Of a DNA stretch of 64,000 bases, positions 9,595-19,435 are shown piece after piece. The translations under genes were made by a program, and so were the position numbers. Location: positions 806,001 to 870,000 of the forward strand of contig NZ_JAIUCY010000001.1 of the NCBI RefSeq assembly GCF_020179755.1. Direction: 5' to 3'. Source of the stretch: Herbaspirillum sp. alder98. Lineage in GTDB: Bacteria; Pseudomonadota; Gammaproteobacteria; Burkholderiales; Burkholderiaceae_D. Numbering within the stretch: position 1 is the stretch's first letter; the number at the start of each line of letters is the position of its first letter. A model generated the notes under the pieces. The model searched no databases, had not been told where the DNA came from, and was given only the letters and a program-made list of their open reading frames with translations.

Positions 9595-9869
9595 CATTGC
9601 CGCTTGATTTCGCGCACAGCGGCCGCGCAAAGCCCTACACCGCCCGCCGTCCTGACATTTGCTTGCAGGGCCTTGGTGTAGAATCCTTGGCTTGCCCAGC
9701 GCCTGGCGCGGGCTTTACGGGGAGCGGGCACAGCTCATCAGCGCGCATCTTTCGCCCTACAGCGGCGTTCTGCGGTTGATCTTCCCCTATCTGACACCAT
9801 ATGGCAGAAACTGCCGATGCCGTCCGGCCATTACCGGCCAGCGGCCTGCACTATCAAGAGGACCATGCA

Positions 9870-10769
9870 ATGAAGTGGGCGATCGTATTCATCTACCTGT
9901 TTTCCATCCTTTTCATCCACTTCCGCGGGCGCGTGCGGCTGCCGTTCCTGCGCCAGTTCTTCGATCACTCGTCGATCATGTCGCCGATCAACCTGTTCAT
10001 GTACGCGTTTTCCCGCGTGCCGGCAGTGCCCTATCCGTCGGTGAAGCAATTCGACGACCTGGCGATCATCGACGCCAACTGGGAAATCATCCGCGACGAA
10101 GCCGTGGCGCTGCAGAACCTGGCCAAGATCAAGGCGGCCGAGAAAAATGACGATGCCGGTTTCAACTCGTTCTTCAAGGCCGGCTGGAAACGCTTCTACC
10201 TGAAGTGGTACAACGCCAGCCATCCGTCGGCCGAGAAATTCTGCCCGAAGACGGTCGAGATCCTGCGCCGCATTCCCAGCGTCAAGGCCGCCATGTTCGC
10301 CGAACTGGCGCCGGGCGGCACGCTCAATCCCCACCGTGATCCGTATGCCGGATCACTGCGCTATCACCTGGGCCTGGTCACGCCCAACGATGACCGCTGC
10401 TTCATCGAAGTCGATGGCCAGCGTTATAGCTGGCGCGACGGCAAGAGCGTGGTGTTCGACGAAACCTTCATCCACTGGGCCCAGAATGGCGCCGAGACGA
10501 ACCGTATCATCCTGTTCTGCGATGTCGAACGCCCACTGCGTTACCGCTGGGCCGAAGCCATCAACCAGTGGCTCGGGCGCACCATGATGACCGCTGCGGC
10601 ATCGCCCAACGAGACGGGCGACCAGACCGGCCGTGTCAACAAGCTGTTTCGCTTCGTCTGGCTGGCCGGACAATATCGCCGCCGCTTCAAGAAGTGGAAC
10701 AAGACCGCCTATCGCATCACCAAGTTCGGCCTCATCATCGCGGTTGCCCTGCTGATCATCTTTGCCTGA
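9870..10769 (+). CDS. lpxO: LpxO-like lipid A hydroxylase (aspartyl/asparaginyl beta-hydroxylase family)
   Basis: Fe(II)/2-oxoglutarate dioxygenase likely to add a 2-hydroxyl to a lipid A acyl chain at the inner membrane. The 299 residues have a hydrophobic N-terminal segment (about 2-17) and a C-terminal one (about 282-298). The iron-binding HxD is HRD at residues 155-157 (NPHRDPYAGSLRYHLGL), and the distal His is at 202 (TFIHWAQN). Both are as expected for the fold. I chose the ATG at 9870 because AGAGGA precedes it by seven bases; an in-frame start at 9801 has no such site. Related family members hydroxylate other substrates, so the lipid A role is by resemblance. Confidence 0.8.
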   Translation: MKWAIVFIYLFSILFIHFRGRVRLPFLRQFFDHSSIMSPINLFMYAFSRVPAVPYPSVKQFDDLAIIDANWEIIRDEAVALQNLAKIKAAEKNDDAGFNSFFKAGWKRFYLKWYNASHPSAEKFCPKTVEILRRIPSVKAAMFAELAPGGTLNPHRDPYAGSLRYHLGLVTPNDDRCFIEVDGQRYSWRDGKSVVFDETFIHWAQNGAETNRIILFCDVERPLRYRWAEAINQWLGRTMMTAAASPNETGDQTGRVNKLFRFVWLAGQYRRRFKKWNKTAYRITKFGLIIAVALLIIFA

Positions 10770-10801
10770 TCCTAGACGCAGCGTATCGCGCCGATTCGAC
10801 G

Positions 10802-10833
10802 AACGCCGCCCGGTAGCAGTGGGCGGCGTTTTT
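10802..10833 (+). terminator. Rho-independent terminator of the lpxO-like gene
   Basis: AACGCCGCCC and GGGCGGCGTT pair around a 9-base loop and are followed by TTT. Confidence 0.88.
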
Positions 10834-11129
10834 GTTAGTCACGGCAAGCCGGATAGAACTTCTTATGCTTGAAATGCATTAAGAAAGAGACGTAAAACTA
10901 ACAATTGCAACGTAACCGATGCACGCGTCGCGACAAAATTTCTGCATGGAAATGGAAACCGGATTTTCGGTTTCAAAGTAAAGAAACTGCTTCATCCTAG
11001 TGCGTACGAACGTGTAAAATCATCTCGCTTCCTGGCTTGCTTGATGGCGTGATTCTTGCATGGTGCTGATACATTGCGTGAATGGTGAAGCCGACTCCGA
11101 GTACCGACCATACATAGAACAATGGGCTC
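10834..11129. other. long leader region of the diguanylate cyclase gene
   Basis: About 296 bases with no convincing gene. It contains a hairpin GAAACCG-GATTTT-CGGTTTC at 10955-10974 and AT-rich stretches. I see no match to a known cyclic-di-GMP riboswitch. Confidence 0.4.
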
Positions 11130-12203
11130 ATGCAGGACATCGACGACGAGATGAAAAAACCGCTGCTCAAGCATCTGGTAGAGATCACCGCCCACCGGGA
11201 ACACTCCCGCCTGGCAGTTTCTGTCATCTCCGCGCTGTATCAGCTGACCAATGTGCAGGCCATCCGCATGCTGGAAATCTTCACCATGCGCGACGAGCAC
11301 TATGTGCAGGAGAAGATGGTCATTCGCGATGGCTCGGTGCATACCATCGACGACCACACCAGTGAAGACCTGAAGGAGCCGCTGGCCAGTTTTCCGGCCA
11401 TGATGGCGTGCATCCGCAATCACCTCAACGAATACCTCGAGACCGCCGACGATGGCGCGCATGTGCTGTGGCTGCCGGTCTGGTTGCACGGCAAGATGAA
11501 TTCGTGCGTCGAGATCCGTAGCGACCGTCCCTTCGAGCAGCAGATGATGGATGTGATCCACGGCATCTTCCACGTCTATTGCAACTACCAGAGCCTGCTC
11601 GACTACAGCGAGCGCGACGCGCTCACGGGCCTGTTCAACCGCAAGACCTTCGACGAACAATTCACCCGCTACGCGTTCGCCATCGCGCCGGTCGAGTCGC
11701 ATGCGCTGGACAAGGACGACCGCCGCCACGAGGGCGACATCGTCGACGAACCCAAGGGCCACTGGCTGGCGGTGGTCGACATCGATCACTTCAAGCAGGT
11801 CAACGACCGCTACGGCCATCTGTATGGCGACGAAGTGCTGATCCTGATGGCCAACATCCTGCGCGCATCGTTCCGCAGCCATGACCGGATCTTCCGTTTC
11901 GGCGGCGAGGAATTCGTGATCCTGCTGCGCGCCACCACCCTGACCGACGCCCGCAAGATCTTCGACCGCTTCCGCCAGAACGTGCAGGAATACGATTTCC
12001 CGCAGGTCGGCAAGGTCACGGTCAGCCTGGGCTTCGTCGGCATTTCGCGCGAAACGCCGGTGGTCATCCTCGGCCACGCCGACCAGGCGCTCTATCACGC
12101 CAAGAAGAGCGGACGCAATCGCATCTGCTTCTACGAAGAACTGGTCGATTCGGGCGTATTGACGTCCGGCATCACCACCAACGACACCGTCGAATTCTTC
12201 TGA
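11130..12203 (+). CDS. diguanylate cyclase (GGDEF domain)
   Basis: Makes the second messenger cyclic di-GMP from GTP. It has 357 residues. An N-terminal half (1-165) of unknown type has no transmembrane segment or recognised sensor domain. The C-terminal GGDEF domain starts at SERDALTGLFNRKTF. The active-site motif is GGEEF at 258-262, and the inhibitory I-site RSHD at 249-252 is intact five residues upstream. An insertion of about 30 residues (Asp/His/Arg-rich, roughly 190-220) separates RKTFDEQF from WLAVVDIDHFKQVND. The ATG at 11130 lacks a strong Shine-Dalgarno. A cytosolic, product-inhibited enzyme is inferred. Confidence 0.92.
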   Translation: MQDIDDEMKKPLLKHLVEITAHREHSRLAVSVISALYQLTNVQAIRMLEIFTMRDEHYVQEKMVIRDGSVHTIDDHTSEDLKEPLASFPAMMACIRNHLNEYLETADDGAHVLWLPVWLHGKMNSCVEIRSDRPFEQQMMDVIHGIFHVYCNYQSLLDYSERDALTGLFNRKTFDEQFTRYAFAIAPVESHALDKDDRRHEGDIVDEPKGHWLAVVDIDHFKQVNDRYGHLYGDEVLILMANILRASFRSHDRIFRFGGEEFVILLRATTLTDARKIFDRFRQNVQEYDFPQVGKVTVSLGFVGISRETPVVILGHADQALYHAKKSGRNRICFYEELVDSGVLTSGITTNDTVEFF

Positions 12204-12264
12204 CGGTCGGCGCGCTGCGCCCCACCCCTGCCATCCCCTGACACCCGCCTTCGTTCGCCGCAAA

Positions 12265-12304
12265 TAAAGTTGCCAAACACAACTTTATGGTTGTACATTA
12301 CAAC
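12265..12304. promoter_or_regulatory. two tandem palindromes, likely MarR-type operators
   Basis: TAAAGTTG-N7-CAACTTTA (12265-12287) and GTTGT-ACATT-ACAAC (12290-12304) lie directly upstream of a gene with a MarR domain. Both share the half-site core GTTG/CAAC. Autoregulation is the simplest reading (inference). Confidence 0.6.
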
Positions 12305-12330
12305 TATATAACGACAAGGAGAATCCGATC

Positions 12331-13269
12331 ATGGCGTCCAATGCAACCGTGGTGGAACAATTACGAGGCGTATCGCGCCTGATGGTGCGCGAACTGGGCT
12401 TCATGGGCGGTGACTTCGCCGGTACCGAGCTGTCGCCTTCGGCGGTGCATGCGCTGATCGAAATCGAACCCGGCGAGATCACCGCGCGCGAACTGGGCGC
12501 CCTGCTTCGTCTCGAGAAATCCAGCGTCAGCCGGATGCTGCGCAAGCTGGTCGACAGCGGCGACGTCCTCCAGGCCGCCGGCGACGACGACGCCCGCGTC
12601 AAGCGCCTGTCGCTGACGCCGGCCGGCCGTGCCCGGGTCGCAGCCATCCACGCCTTTGCGCGGCGGCAGGTGGTCGATGCCCTGGCGCGCCTGGCGCCGG
12701 GCCAGGATCGCACGGTACTTGAAGGCATGCGCCTCTATACCCACGCGCTGGGCGCTGCAGGCGGGCCTGAGTCGACCGCCCGGGTCGATGTGGTGCGTGG
12801 CTACCGGACCGGCCTGATCGCCCGCATCACGGCCATGCACGCCGACTACTACGCGCGTGAATCTGGTTTCGGCCAGCGCTTCGAATCGGTCGTGGCAAGC
12901 GGCCTGGCCGAGTTCTGCAACCGGCTGGAAAGCCCCAGCAATGCCATCTGGACCGCCAGGAAAGACGGTGACATCATCGGCTCCATCGCCATCGACGGCG
13001 AAGACCTGGGCAACGATACTGCCCATCTGCGCTGGTTCATCCTCGACGACAGCGCCCGCGGCAGCGGCGCCGGCAAGCGGCTGCTGGATGCGGCCATGGC
13101 ATTTGTCGACGAACGCGGCTTCAGCCAGACCCACCTGTGGACCTTCTCGGGCCTGAATGCCGCCCGCCATCTGTATGAAACCCGTGGTTTTACGCTGGCA
13201 GAAGAACAGCCCGGCGCGCAATGGGGCAAACAGGTCCTGGAGCAACGCTTCGTGCGACACCGCCCCTGA
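12331..13269 (+). CDS. MarR family regulator fused to a GNAT acetyltransferase
   Basis: A 312-residue two-domain protein. Residues about 1-145 are a winged-helix MarR domain: GEITARELGALLRLEKSSVSRMLRKL is the recognition helix region and DDDARVKRLSLTPAGR is the wing. Residues about 150-312 are a GNAT fold ending with LRWFILDDSARGSGAGKRLLDAA, in which the acetyl-CoA loop is R-G-S-G-A-G-K. Such fusions are known, but the acetylated substrate is usually unknown. AAGGAG precedes the ATG, and two palindromes with GTTG cores lie just upstream, consistent with autoregulation. The gene is single, so no metabolic partner is suggested. Confidence 0.9.
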   Translation: MASNATVVEQLRGVSRLMVRELGFMGGDFAGTELSPSAVHALIEIEPGEITARELGALLRLEKSSVSRMLRKLVDSGDVLQAAGDDDARVKRLSLTPAGRARVAAIHAFARRQVVDALARLAPGQDRTVLEGMRLYTHALGAAGGPESTARVDVVRGYRTGLIARITAMHADYYARESGFGQRFESVVASGLAEFCNRLESPSNAIWTARKDGDIIGSIAIDGEDLGNDTAHLRWFILDDSARGSGAGKRLLDAAMAFVDERGFSQTHLWTFSGLNAARHLYETRGFTLAEEQPGAQWGKQVLEQRFVRHRP

Positions 13270-13319
13270 GCTGCACCAAGCTCATGCATTTGGCGCATTC
13301 GCCCATGTCGTAAAAGCAT

Positions 13320-13348
13320 GAGACAGGGTCTTGCACGTTTCGTATTAT
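13320..13348 (+). promoter_or_regulatory. candidate sigma-70 promoter for the asparaginase gene
   Basis: GAGACA (13320-13325), 17 bases and TATTAT (13343-13348) match the consensus moderately. The position about 125 bases before the start codon is reasonable. Confidence 0.4.
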
Positions 13349-13438
13349 CGTCGCGTTCATGTCTCTCATAAGATGCGAACCGTATTCGATGGCCGTCAAA
13401 TCAATCAATAAACAATAACGACGAGCGCGGGTCGATGA

Positions 13439-14539
<1,101 letters not shown>

Positions 14540-14566
14540 TCACGCGGCCATGCGCCGCCTGATCCG

Positions 14567-14616
14567 AGGCGCCGGTTTTCCGGCGCCTTGCGGCGCCGCT
14601 CCTGGCGGGGCTTTTT
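14567..14616 (+). terminator. terminator region of the asparaginase gene
   Basis: AGGCGCCGG-TTTT-CCGGCGCCT is a perfect 9-base stem, followed by a second imperfect GC hairpin and CTTTTT. Either or both may stop transcription. Confidence 0.75.
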
Positions 14617-14750
14617 CATGGGGCGGCCAGGCACCCGACAGTCGCAGTTGCCGATCTGCAAGCACGACAACCCCGCCGACAAGATATGATCAACAGGAAC
14701 GATGCCCTGGCCACTTTTGTCCTAGAAGGCTAACGATCAGGAGAACCATC

Positions 14751-14990
14751 ATGGACAAGAAGCTGAGCTTGCTCACCAGCATCACCGAACTCAAGCGGAC
14801 CCACGACGCAGCCTCGGTGCTGCTGTCGGGCTTGATGATGGAAGCGGTACGTGCGGTGCGCAACGAGAATGCGGTACCGACGCTGAAGACAGTGCGCCAG
14901 TACCGCAAGGCCATCAAGGATCTCAAGCTACAGTGCCTGCAGGTCGAAATGATCCTGGCCGAACTGGATATCCCGCAGCACGTTCATTGA
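14751..14990 (+). CDS. small hypothetical protein (79 aa)
   Basis: I do not recognise this protein. It is 79 residues, strongly helical in appearance, and without membrane segment or signal peptide. It begins MDKKLSLLTSITELKRTHDA and ends with ILAELDIPQHVH. Basic residues are concentrated in the middle (TVRQYRKAIKDLKLQ). CAGGAG lies 8 bases before the ATG, which supports translation and the start choice. The gene sits alone between the asparaginase terminator and the convergent Gly-rich gene. A small coiled-coil or nucleic-acid-related role is only a guess. Confidence 0.7.
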   Translation: MDKKLSLLTSITELKRTHDAASVLLSGLMMEAVRAVRNENAVPTLKTVRQYRKAIKDLKLQCLQVEMILAELDIPQHVH

Positions 14991-15005
14991 AGCATTGACG
15001 CCGAC

Positions 15006-15500
15006 TTAGCGGCCTCCCCCACCACCACCGCCGCCTCCAGCGCCACCGCCTGCACCGCCACCGGCTCCTCCTGCTGCGCCACCGCTGGCGCCGCCGGCGC
15101 CAGCGCCAAATCCGCCCGAACCTGCCGCACCGCCGGAAGCACCACCCGAGGCGCCGCCTGTGCCGCCCATCGAACCCGCACTACCCGACCCCGACATTCC
15201 GGTAGAACCCGCGCCGGTGGTCGTGCCGCCAGTGCTACTCGAACCGGTCGGGACCGATGTGCTGCCGCTGGTCGTTCCGGTGGCACCGGTGGTTCCGGTA
15301 CCGGTCGTGCCGGCACCATATGCGCCGCCAGTGGTTGCGCCGCCAGTGGTGCCTGTGGTTCCCGTGGTGCCGGTGTTGTAGCCGCCGGTGCCGGTACCAT
15401 TGGCGCTTCCGCCCGCGCTGCCGGTCTGTGCCGCTGCCGACAGACTCAGCAGGGCCGCAGCCAGTACCGCCGCGGACTTCTTCATTGTGCCGTGTTTCAT
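15006..15500 (-). CDS. secreted glycine/threonine-rich low-complexity protein
   Basis: A 164-residue protein of unknown function. A basic, hydrophobic signal peptide (about 1-25, ending LSAAAQ) is followed by a region built almost only of Gly, Thr, Ser and Ala. It first shows TGTTG-type repeats (about 38-95), then GGASGGA-type repeats, and ends with a run of nine Gly and a final Arg. The mature part has essentially no charged residues. The ribosome-binding site is strong (GAGGAGGAGAGAAC before the ATG), which argues for real expression. The extreme composition suggests a flexible surface or matrix component. The repeat tract is likely to vary in length between strains by slippage (inference). 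Confidence 0.75.
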   Translation of the reverse strand: MKHGTMKKSAAVLAAALLSLSAAAQTGSAGGSANGTGTGGYNTGTTGTTGTTGGATTGGAYGAGTTGTGTTGATGTTSGSTSVPTGSSSTGGTTTGAGSTGMSGSGSAGSMGGTGGASGGASGGAAGSGGFGAGAGGASGGAAGGAGGGAGGGAGGGGGGGGGR

Positions 15501-15663
15501 GTTCTCTCCTCCTCGAAATGGTGGGTGTGCTGGAATGCGCCAACAGCGTCATCCCGACCAATCCAGTCTAGGAAAATCAAGCCGCCAGCGGCAGTCGGCG
15601 CGGCACCCGATCACGAGTGGGAATCGACCACCGATGGCGTCGGCCAGTTCGGACAAGGCCGCT

Positions 15664-17976
15664 TCACGCGAGCGCCGTTTCAGCGACGATGCGCACCGGG
15701 ATCGACTTGGCCGCCGGCACCTTGCTTTCCTTCGCATGATGAAACAGCGGCACCAGTGGATTGAGCTCGGGGAAGTACCCCATCACGCAGCCCACCGGAA
15801 TATCGAAGGGCTCCACCCGCAAACGCGCCACACGCCGCTGCACGCCGTCGCTGGATACCGTCTCGGCCGCCGCCATGGTGCCGGGTGCCAGGCCCAGCCT
15901 GTCCATGTCGGCGCGATTCATCAACAGCACCCGACGGGTGCCGAACACGCCGCGAAAACGGTCGTCGAGTGAATACACGGTGGTGTTGAACTGGCTATCG
16001 CTGCGCACCGTCATCAGGCGTAAAACGCCAGGCGCATCGGCCGGCATGTCGGGGTCGGGATCAAGCCCTTCCGGCAGGATAAAATTGGCCAGTTCATTGG
16101 GAGTCTTCCACTTGCGCTCGCGCGCCGCCAGCGGCCGGGAAAAACCACCCGGCTTCCACATGCGGCGGTTGAAGTCGCGAAAGATATCGGGCCAGGTCGC
16201 TTCGATCGCATCGCGCACCAGCGCATAGTCGCCCACCCATGCATCCCAGTCGAGATGCGGGTTGGGCGGCAGGATGCGCTTGGCCACTTCGGCCACGATG
16301 GCGGCCTCCGACAGCAGGTGTTCGGAGGCCGGGCTGACCATGCCGCGTGAACCGTGCATGCACCCCGTGCTGTCTTCGACCGACACCGCCTGTGCGCCAC
16401 TGGTTTGCTGATCGATCTCGATGCGCCCCAGGCACGGCAACAGGTAAGAACATTTTCCGTGCACGATCACGCTGCGGTTGAGCTTGGTGACGACCTGCAC
16501 CGTCAGCGGTATCTCGCGCCAGGCCGGCTCGATCTGATCGTGGTCCGGCATGGCGCGCACGAAGTTGCCACCCAACATGAAGAATGCCGAGATATTGCCC
16601 TGCTGGACCTGCTCGCACACCTCCACGGTATTGAGGCCCTTGTCCATCGGCGGCGCAAAATGAAAGAGCTCGCGCAGCTTGTCGTTGGGCACCAGTTCCG
16701 GCTTTTCGGTAATACCCACGGTGCGTTGGCCCTGCACATTGGAGTGCCCCCGGATCGGGCAGATGCCGGCGCCCGGCTTGCCGATATTGCCGCGCATCAG
16801 CAGCAGGTTGGCCAGCATGCCGATGGTGCGCACCGCTTCGCGATGCTGGGTGATGCCCATGCCATACATCAGCATCGCGGCATCGGCGCCGGCATAGGTG
16901 GTCGCCGCCGCTTCGAGTTCGGCGCGGGTGACGCCGCTGTGCAATTCGATATCGTCCCACCCGGTGTTGCGCACGCGCTCCTCGAATTGCGGGAAACCGG
17001 CCGTATGCTGCTTGATGAAATCGATGTCCAGTATGCGCGGGCGGCGCGCTGCCTGCGCCGCATCGTCCATGGCCAGCAGGTGCTTGGCCATGCCCATGAC
17101 CGCCGCCGTGTCGCCGCCGATCCTGATCTGCACGTATTGCGAACTGATCGCCGTGTGCAGGGGCGTCAGCATCTCCAGCGGCGACTGCGGGTTGACGAAC
17201 CTGACCAGGCCGCGCTCGCGCAGCGGATTGAAGGTGATGACCGGCACGCCGCGTTTGCGCGCCTCTTCCAGAGGATGCAGCATGCGCGGCGCATTGGTGC
17301 CGGTGTTGTGGCCGAAGAAGAGGATGCACTCGGTCTTCTCGAAGTCATCCAGCCCGACCGTTCCCACCGGCACCCCGATACTCTTGGGCAAGGCCACCGA
17401 GGTCGATTCGTGGCACATGTTGGAACTGTCCGGCAGATTGTTGGTGCCGAACATGCGCGCCATCAACTGGTACATGTAGGAGGTCTCGAGCGAGGCCCGC
17501 CCGGATGCATAGAACACCACCTGCTTGGGTGCCATGGTCCGTAATTGCGCACCGATATCGTCGAACGCGTCCTGCCATGACACCGGCAGGTAGCGGTCGC
17601 TGGCCGCATCGTAGCGCATCGGATGGGTAAGCCGCCCGGTGGCTTCGAGCTCCAGATCATTCCATGACAGCATGTCCGACACGGCGTGTTCGGCGAAAAA
17701 CTCAGGCGTGGCCCGGCGCTCGGTGATTTCCCACGCCGTGGCGCGGGCGCCGTTCTCGCAGAATTCGAACAGATGCGGATCGGCCGGCTTGGCCCACGAA
17801 CAACTGACGCAGGCAAAACCCTCGGGCTTGTTCTGCTTCATCAGCACCCGCGCGCCGGTGCCCACCACGTGTTCGTTCATCAGGCTCGACGCCAGCGCCC
17901 TGACCGAACCCCAGCCGCCGGCCGCATTGCTGTAACTGTGAAACGTCGCTTCTTCCGGGATGTCCTTGGTTTTCAT
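15664..17976 (-). CDS. FdhF/YdeP family molybdopterin oxidoreductase
   Basis: A 770-residue member of the molybdopterin oxidoreductase superfamily, closest in appearance to YdeP/FdhF homologues implicated in acid resistance or formate chemistry; the true substrate is unknown. Near the N-terminus, residues about 54-75 carry FACVSCSWAKP and FEFCENG, with Cys spacing that could hold a 4Fe-4S cluster. Then come SSNMCHESTSVALPKSIG (about 185-200), FGHNTGTNAPRM, and the C-terminal guanine-dinucleotide binding domain with FNTTVYSLDDRFRGVFGTRRVLLMN. There is no twin-Arg signal, so it is cytoplasmic. It lies 38 bases downstream of a catalase-like gene, apparently in one operon. Confidence 0.88.
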   Translation of the reverse strand: MKTKDIPEEATFHSYSNAAGGWGSVRALASSLMNEHVVGTGARVLMKQNKPEGFACVSCSWAKPADPHLFEFCENGARATAWEITERRATPEFFAEHAVSDMLSWNDLELEATGRLTHPMRYDAASDRYLPVSWQDAFDDIGAQLRTMAPKQVVFYASGRASLETSYMYQLMARMFGTNNLPDSSNMCHESTSVALPKSIGVPVGTVGLDDFEKTECILFFGHNTGTNAPRMLHPLEEARKRGVPVITFNPLRERGLVRFVNPQSPLEMLTPLHTAISSQYVQIRIGGDTAAVMGMAKHLLAMDDAAQAARRPRILDIDFIKQHTAGFPQFEERVRNTGWDDIELHSGVTRAELEAAATTYAGADAAMLMYGMGITQHREAVRTIGMLANLLLMRGNIGKPGAGICPIRGHSNVQGQRTVGITEKPELVPNDKLRELFHFAPPMDKGLNTVEVCEQVQQGNISAFFMLGGNFVRAMPDHDQIEPAWREIPLTVQVVTKLNRSVIVHGKCSYLLPCLGRIEIDQQTSGAQAVSVEDSTGCMHGSRGMVSPASEHLLSEAAIVAEVAKRILPPNPHLDWDAWVGDYALVRDAIEATWPDIFRDFNRRMWKPGGFSRPLAARERKWKTPNELANFILPEGLDPDPDMPADAPGVLRLMTVRSDSQFNTTVYSLDDRFRGVFGTRRVLLMNRADMDRLGLAPGTMAAAETVSSDGVQRRVARLRVEPFDIPVGCVMGYFPELNPLVPLFHHAKESKVPAAKSIPVRIVAETALA

Positions 17977-18014
17977 TTGGCGTGTTCCTTCTTGTTGTGT
18001 GCATTGCGCGGCGC

Positions 18015-19127
18015 TCAGTCGGGCAGGTTCTCCAGACTGGCAGGCTCGGTGATGCTGCGACCGTTATGCGCCGCCCGCAGGCGCACCGACACTGCATAGG
18101 CAGCGCGCCGGACCCGCATCACGGAACCCAGCGGACGATGCTGGGCGATGCCGTGCCAGGGGCTGAACGACATGCCATCATCGACGGCATAGGAGCGCGG
18201 CCCGCTCCACGCCACCTGGCGCGGCACGGTGATACGCGCCACCGGCAAGTAGGGACTCAACTCTTCGGACCACACCACCGCCGCATCTTCGATCGGCATT
18301 TTCTCGAGGTCGGTGCAGAGTTGTACCCGCACTTCCCACTGGGCCTCGGCGGCGGCGAAGAAGTCGGTGACGGCATCGCGCAAACCATCGGGTTTTTCCT
18401 TGAGGTCGACCGGGCTGCCGGTGAGGGCCTGCAACTCGGGCGACACCGGCGCCACCGAAATCTTGGCCATGTAGCGACCGAACAGAATCGGCACCTGGCT
18501 GTAGTAGGTCTCGCCTAAGGGATTGGTGGTCGGGTGGCCGCCCAGCGCCACCAGCTTGCTGCTTTCGATGCCGGCCGACTCGAGCATGCTCTCGGCGCCG
18601 CGCAGCACTGCCGACAACACTTTCTTCAGTTCCGGCGCCTTGTCGGTGGTGGCCGCCAGCAACTTCAGGTTGCCCAGGAATTTCTTCGCGCCCGAGACCG
18701 AGAAGGCGGGGCCGTCGATCAGCACGAAATCCTGCGTGACATCGCCTTCGCTGCCGGCCAGGCGTTCGCCTTCGACGCCGATGATCTTGATGGCCATGCC
18801 GCGTGGTGTCGACACTTTGTCGTCCAGCACATCGCCGGGAGAAGTCGACAGCCGCATCAACACGGGATAGCGCGCGGGCTGGGCGAAGACGCCTTGCGCC
18901 AGCGCCGTGGGCAAGCCTGGCAGCACTTCGATTTCGCCGCGCAGCAAGCCATGGCTCTTGGCATGCACCGCCCGCTGGGCGTGCTCGGAATGACGAAAGA
19001 CCGTCTCGGATATCTTGGTCAGGGCGTCGATCAGGCCGGCTTCGGTCTGTGGCTCGTCGGGCTCCATGGTTTCGAAGGCGGGATCGTAGATAACGGGAGC
19101 ATCAAGGTGGCGATCGGAAGATTGCAT
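18015..19127 (-). CDS. catalase-related heme peroxidase family protein
   Basis: A 370-residue protein of the small catalase-like family, shorter than typical catalases (about 480 or more) and lacking an obvious NADPH-binding C-terminus. HAKSHGLLRGEIEVLPGLP and LMRLSTSPGDVLDDKVSTPRGMAIKIIGVEG correspond to the heme-side His region and the following strand of the catalase core. TQDFVLIDGPAFSV and ETYYSQVPILFGRYMAKISVAP follow. Peroxide consumption or heme peroxidase activity is inferred. I chose the ATG at 19127 because AGAGG lies a few bases upstream; an in-frame start 12 codons earlier is possible. The molybdoenzyme gene follows in the same transcript. Confidence 0.82.
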   Translation of the reverse strand: MQSSDRHLDAPVIYDPAFETMEPDEPQTEAGLIDALTKISETVFRHSEHAQRAVHAKSHGLLRGEIEVLPGLPTALAQGVFAQPARYPVLMRLSTSPGDVLDDKVSTPRGMAIKIIGVEGERLAGSEGDVTQDFVLIDGPAFSVSGAKKFLGNLKLLAATTDKAPELKKVLSAVLRGAESMLESAGIESSKLVALGGHPTTNPLGETYYSQVPILFGRYMAKISVAPVSPELQALTGSPVDLKEKPDGLRDAVTDFFAAAEAQWEVRVQLCTDLEKMPIEDAAVVWSEELSPYLPVARITVPRQVAWSGPRSYAVDDGMSFSPWHGIAQHRPLGSVMRVRRAAYAVSVRLRAAHNGRSITEPASLENLPD

Positions 19128-19435
19128 GGCTGCCTCTATTGGATATGGGAAAAAACGCGGCAATGAAATGCACGGTGGCCTGCCAGATCATAGGCGGCGC
19201 TGGCGCGACCCGCGATCAGCCTCAGCCGCGCTGGCCTGTCGGCGTTTTCCCACCATGGACCACTGCTTTCTTGATGAGCTCGATGCATCTTGCAGTGCGC
19301 AAAAGTCCTACGCCAGACGCCGGGCCCCACCGACATCAATTTATGGGACGAAGTCGCATACTGATCATGTCCGGCGATCCGCTCCCAGAGCGACATCGGG
19401 ACCGAACCAACAACAACCGACTCGCCGGAAACCAC
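19128..19435. other. divergent intergenic region (308 bp) before the acyl-CoA dehydrogenase operon
   Basis: No gene with coding support and no clear -10/-35 pair was found for either side. It should hold the promoters of the catalase-like operon (-) and of the four-gene operon (+). Confidence 0.4.

Noticed and set aside
10834-11129. Cyclic di-GMP riboswitch before the diguanylate cyclase gene
   Set aside because: Only a simple hairpin is seen; the conserved sequence blocks of GEMM-type riboswitches are missing.
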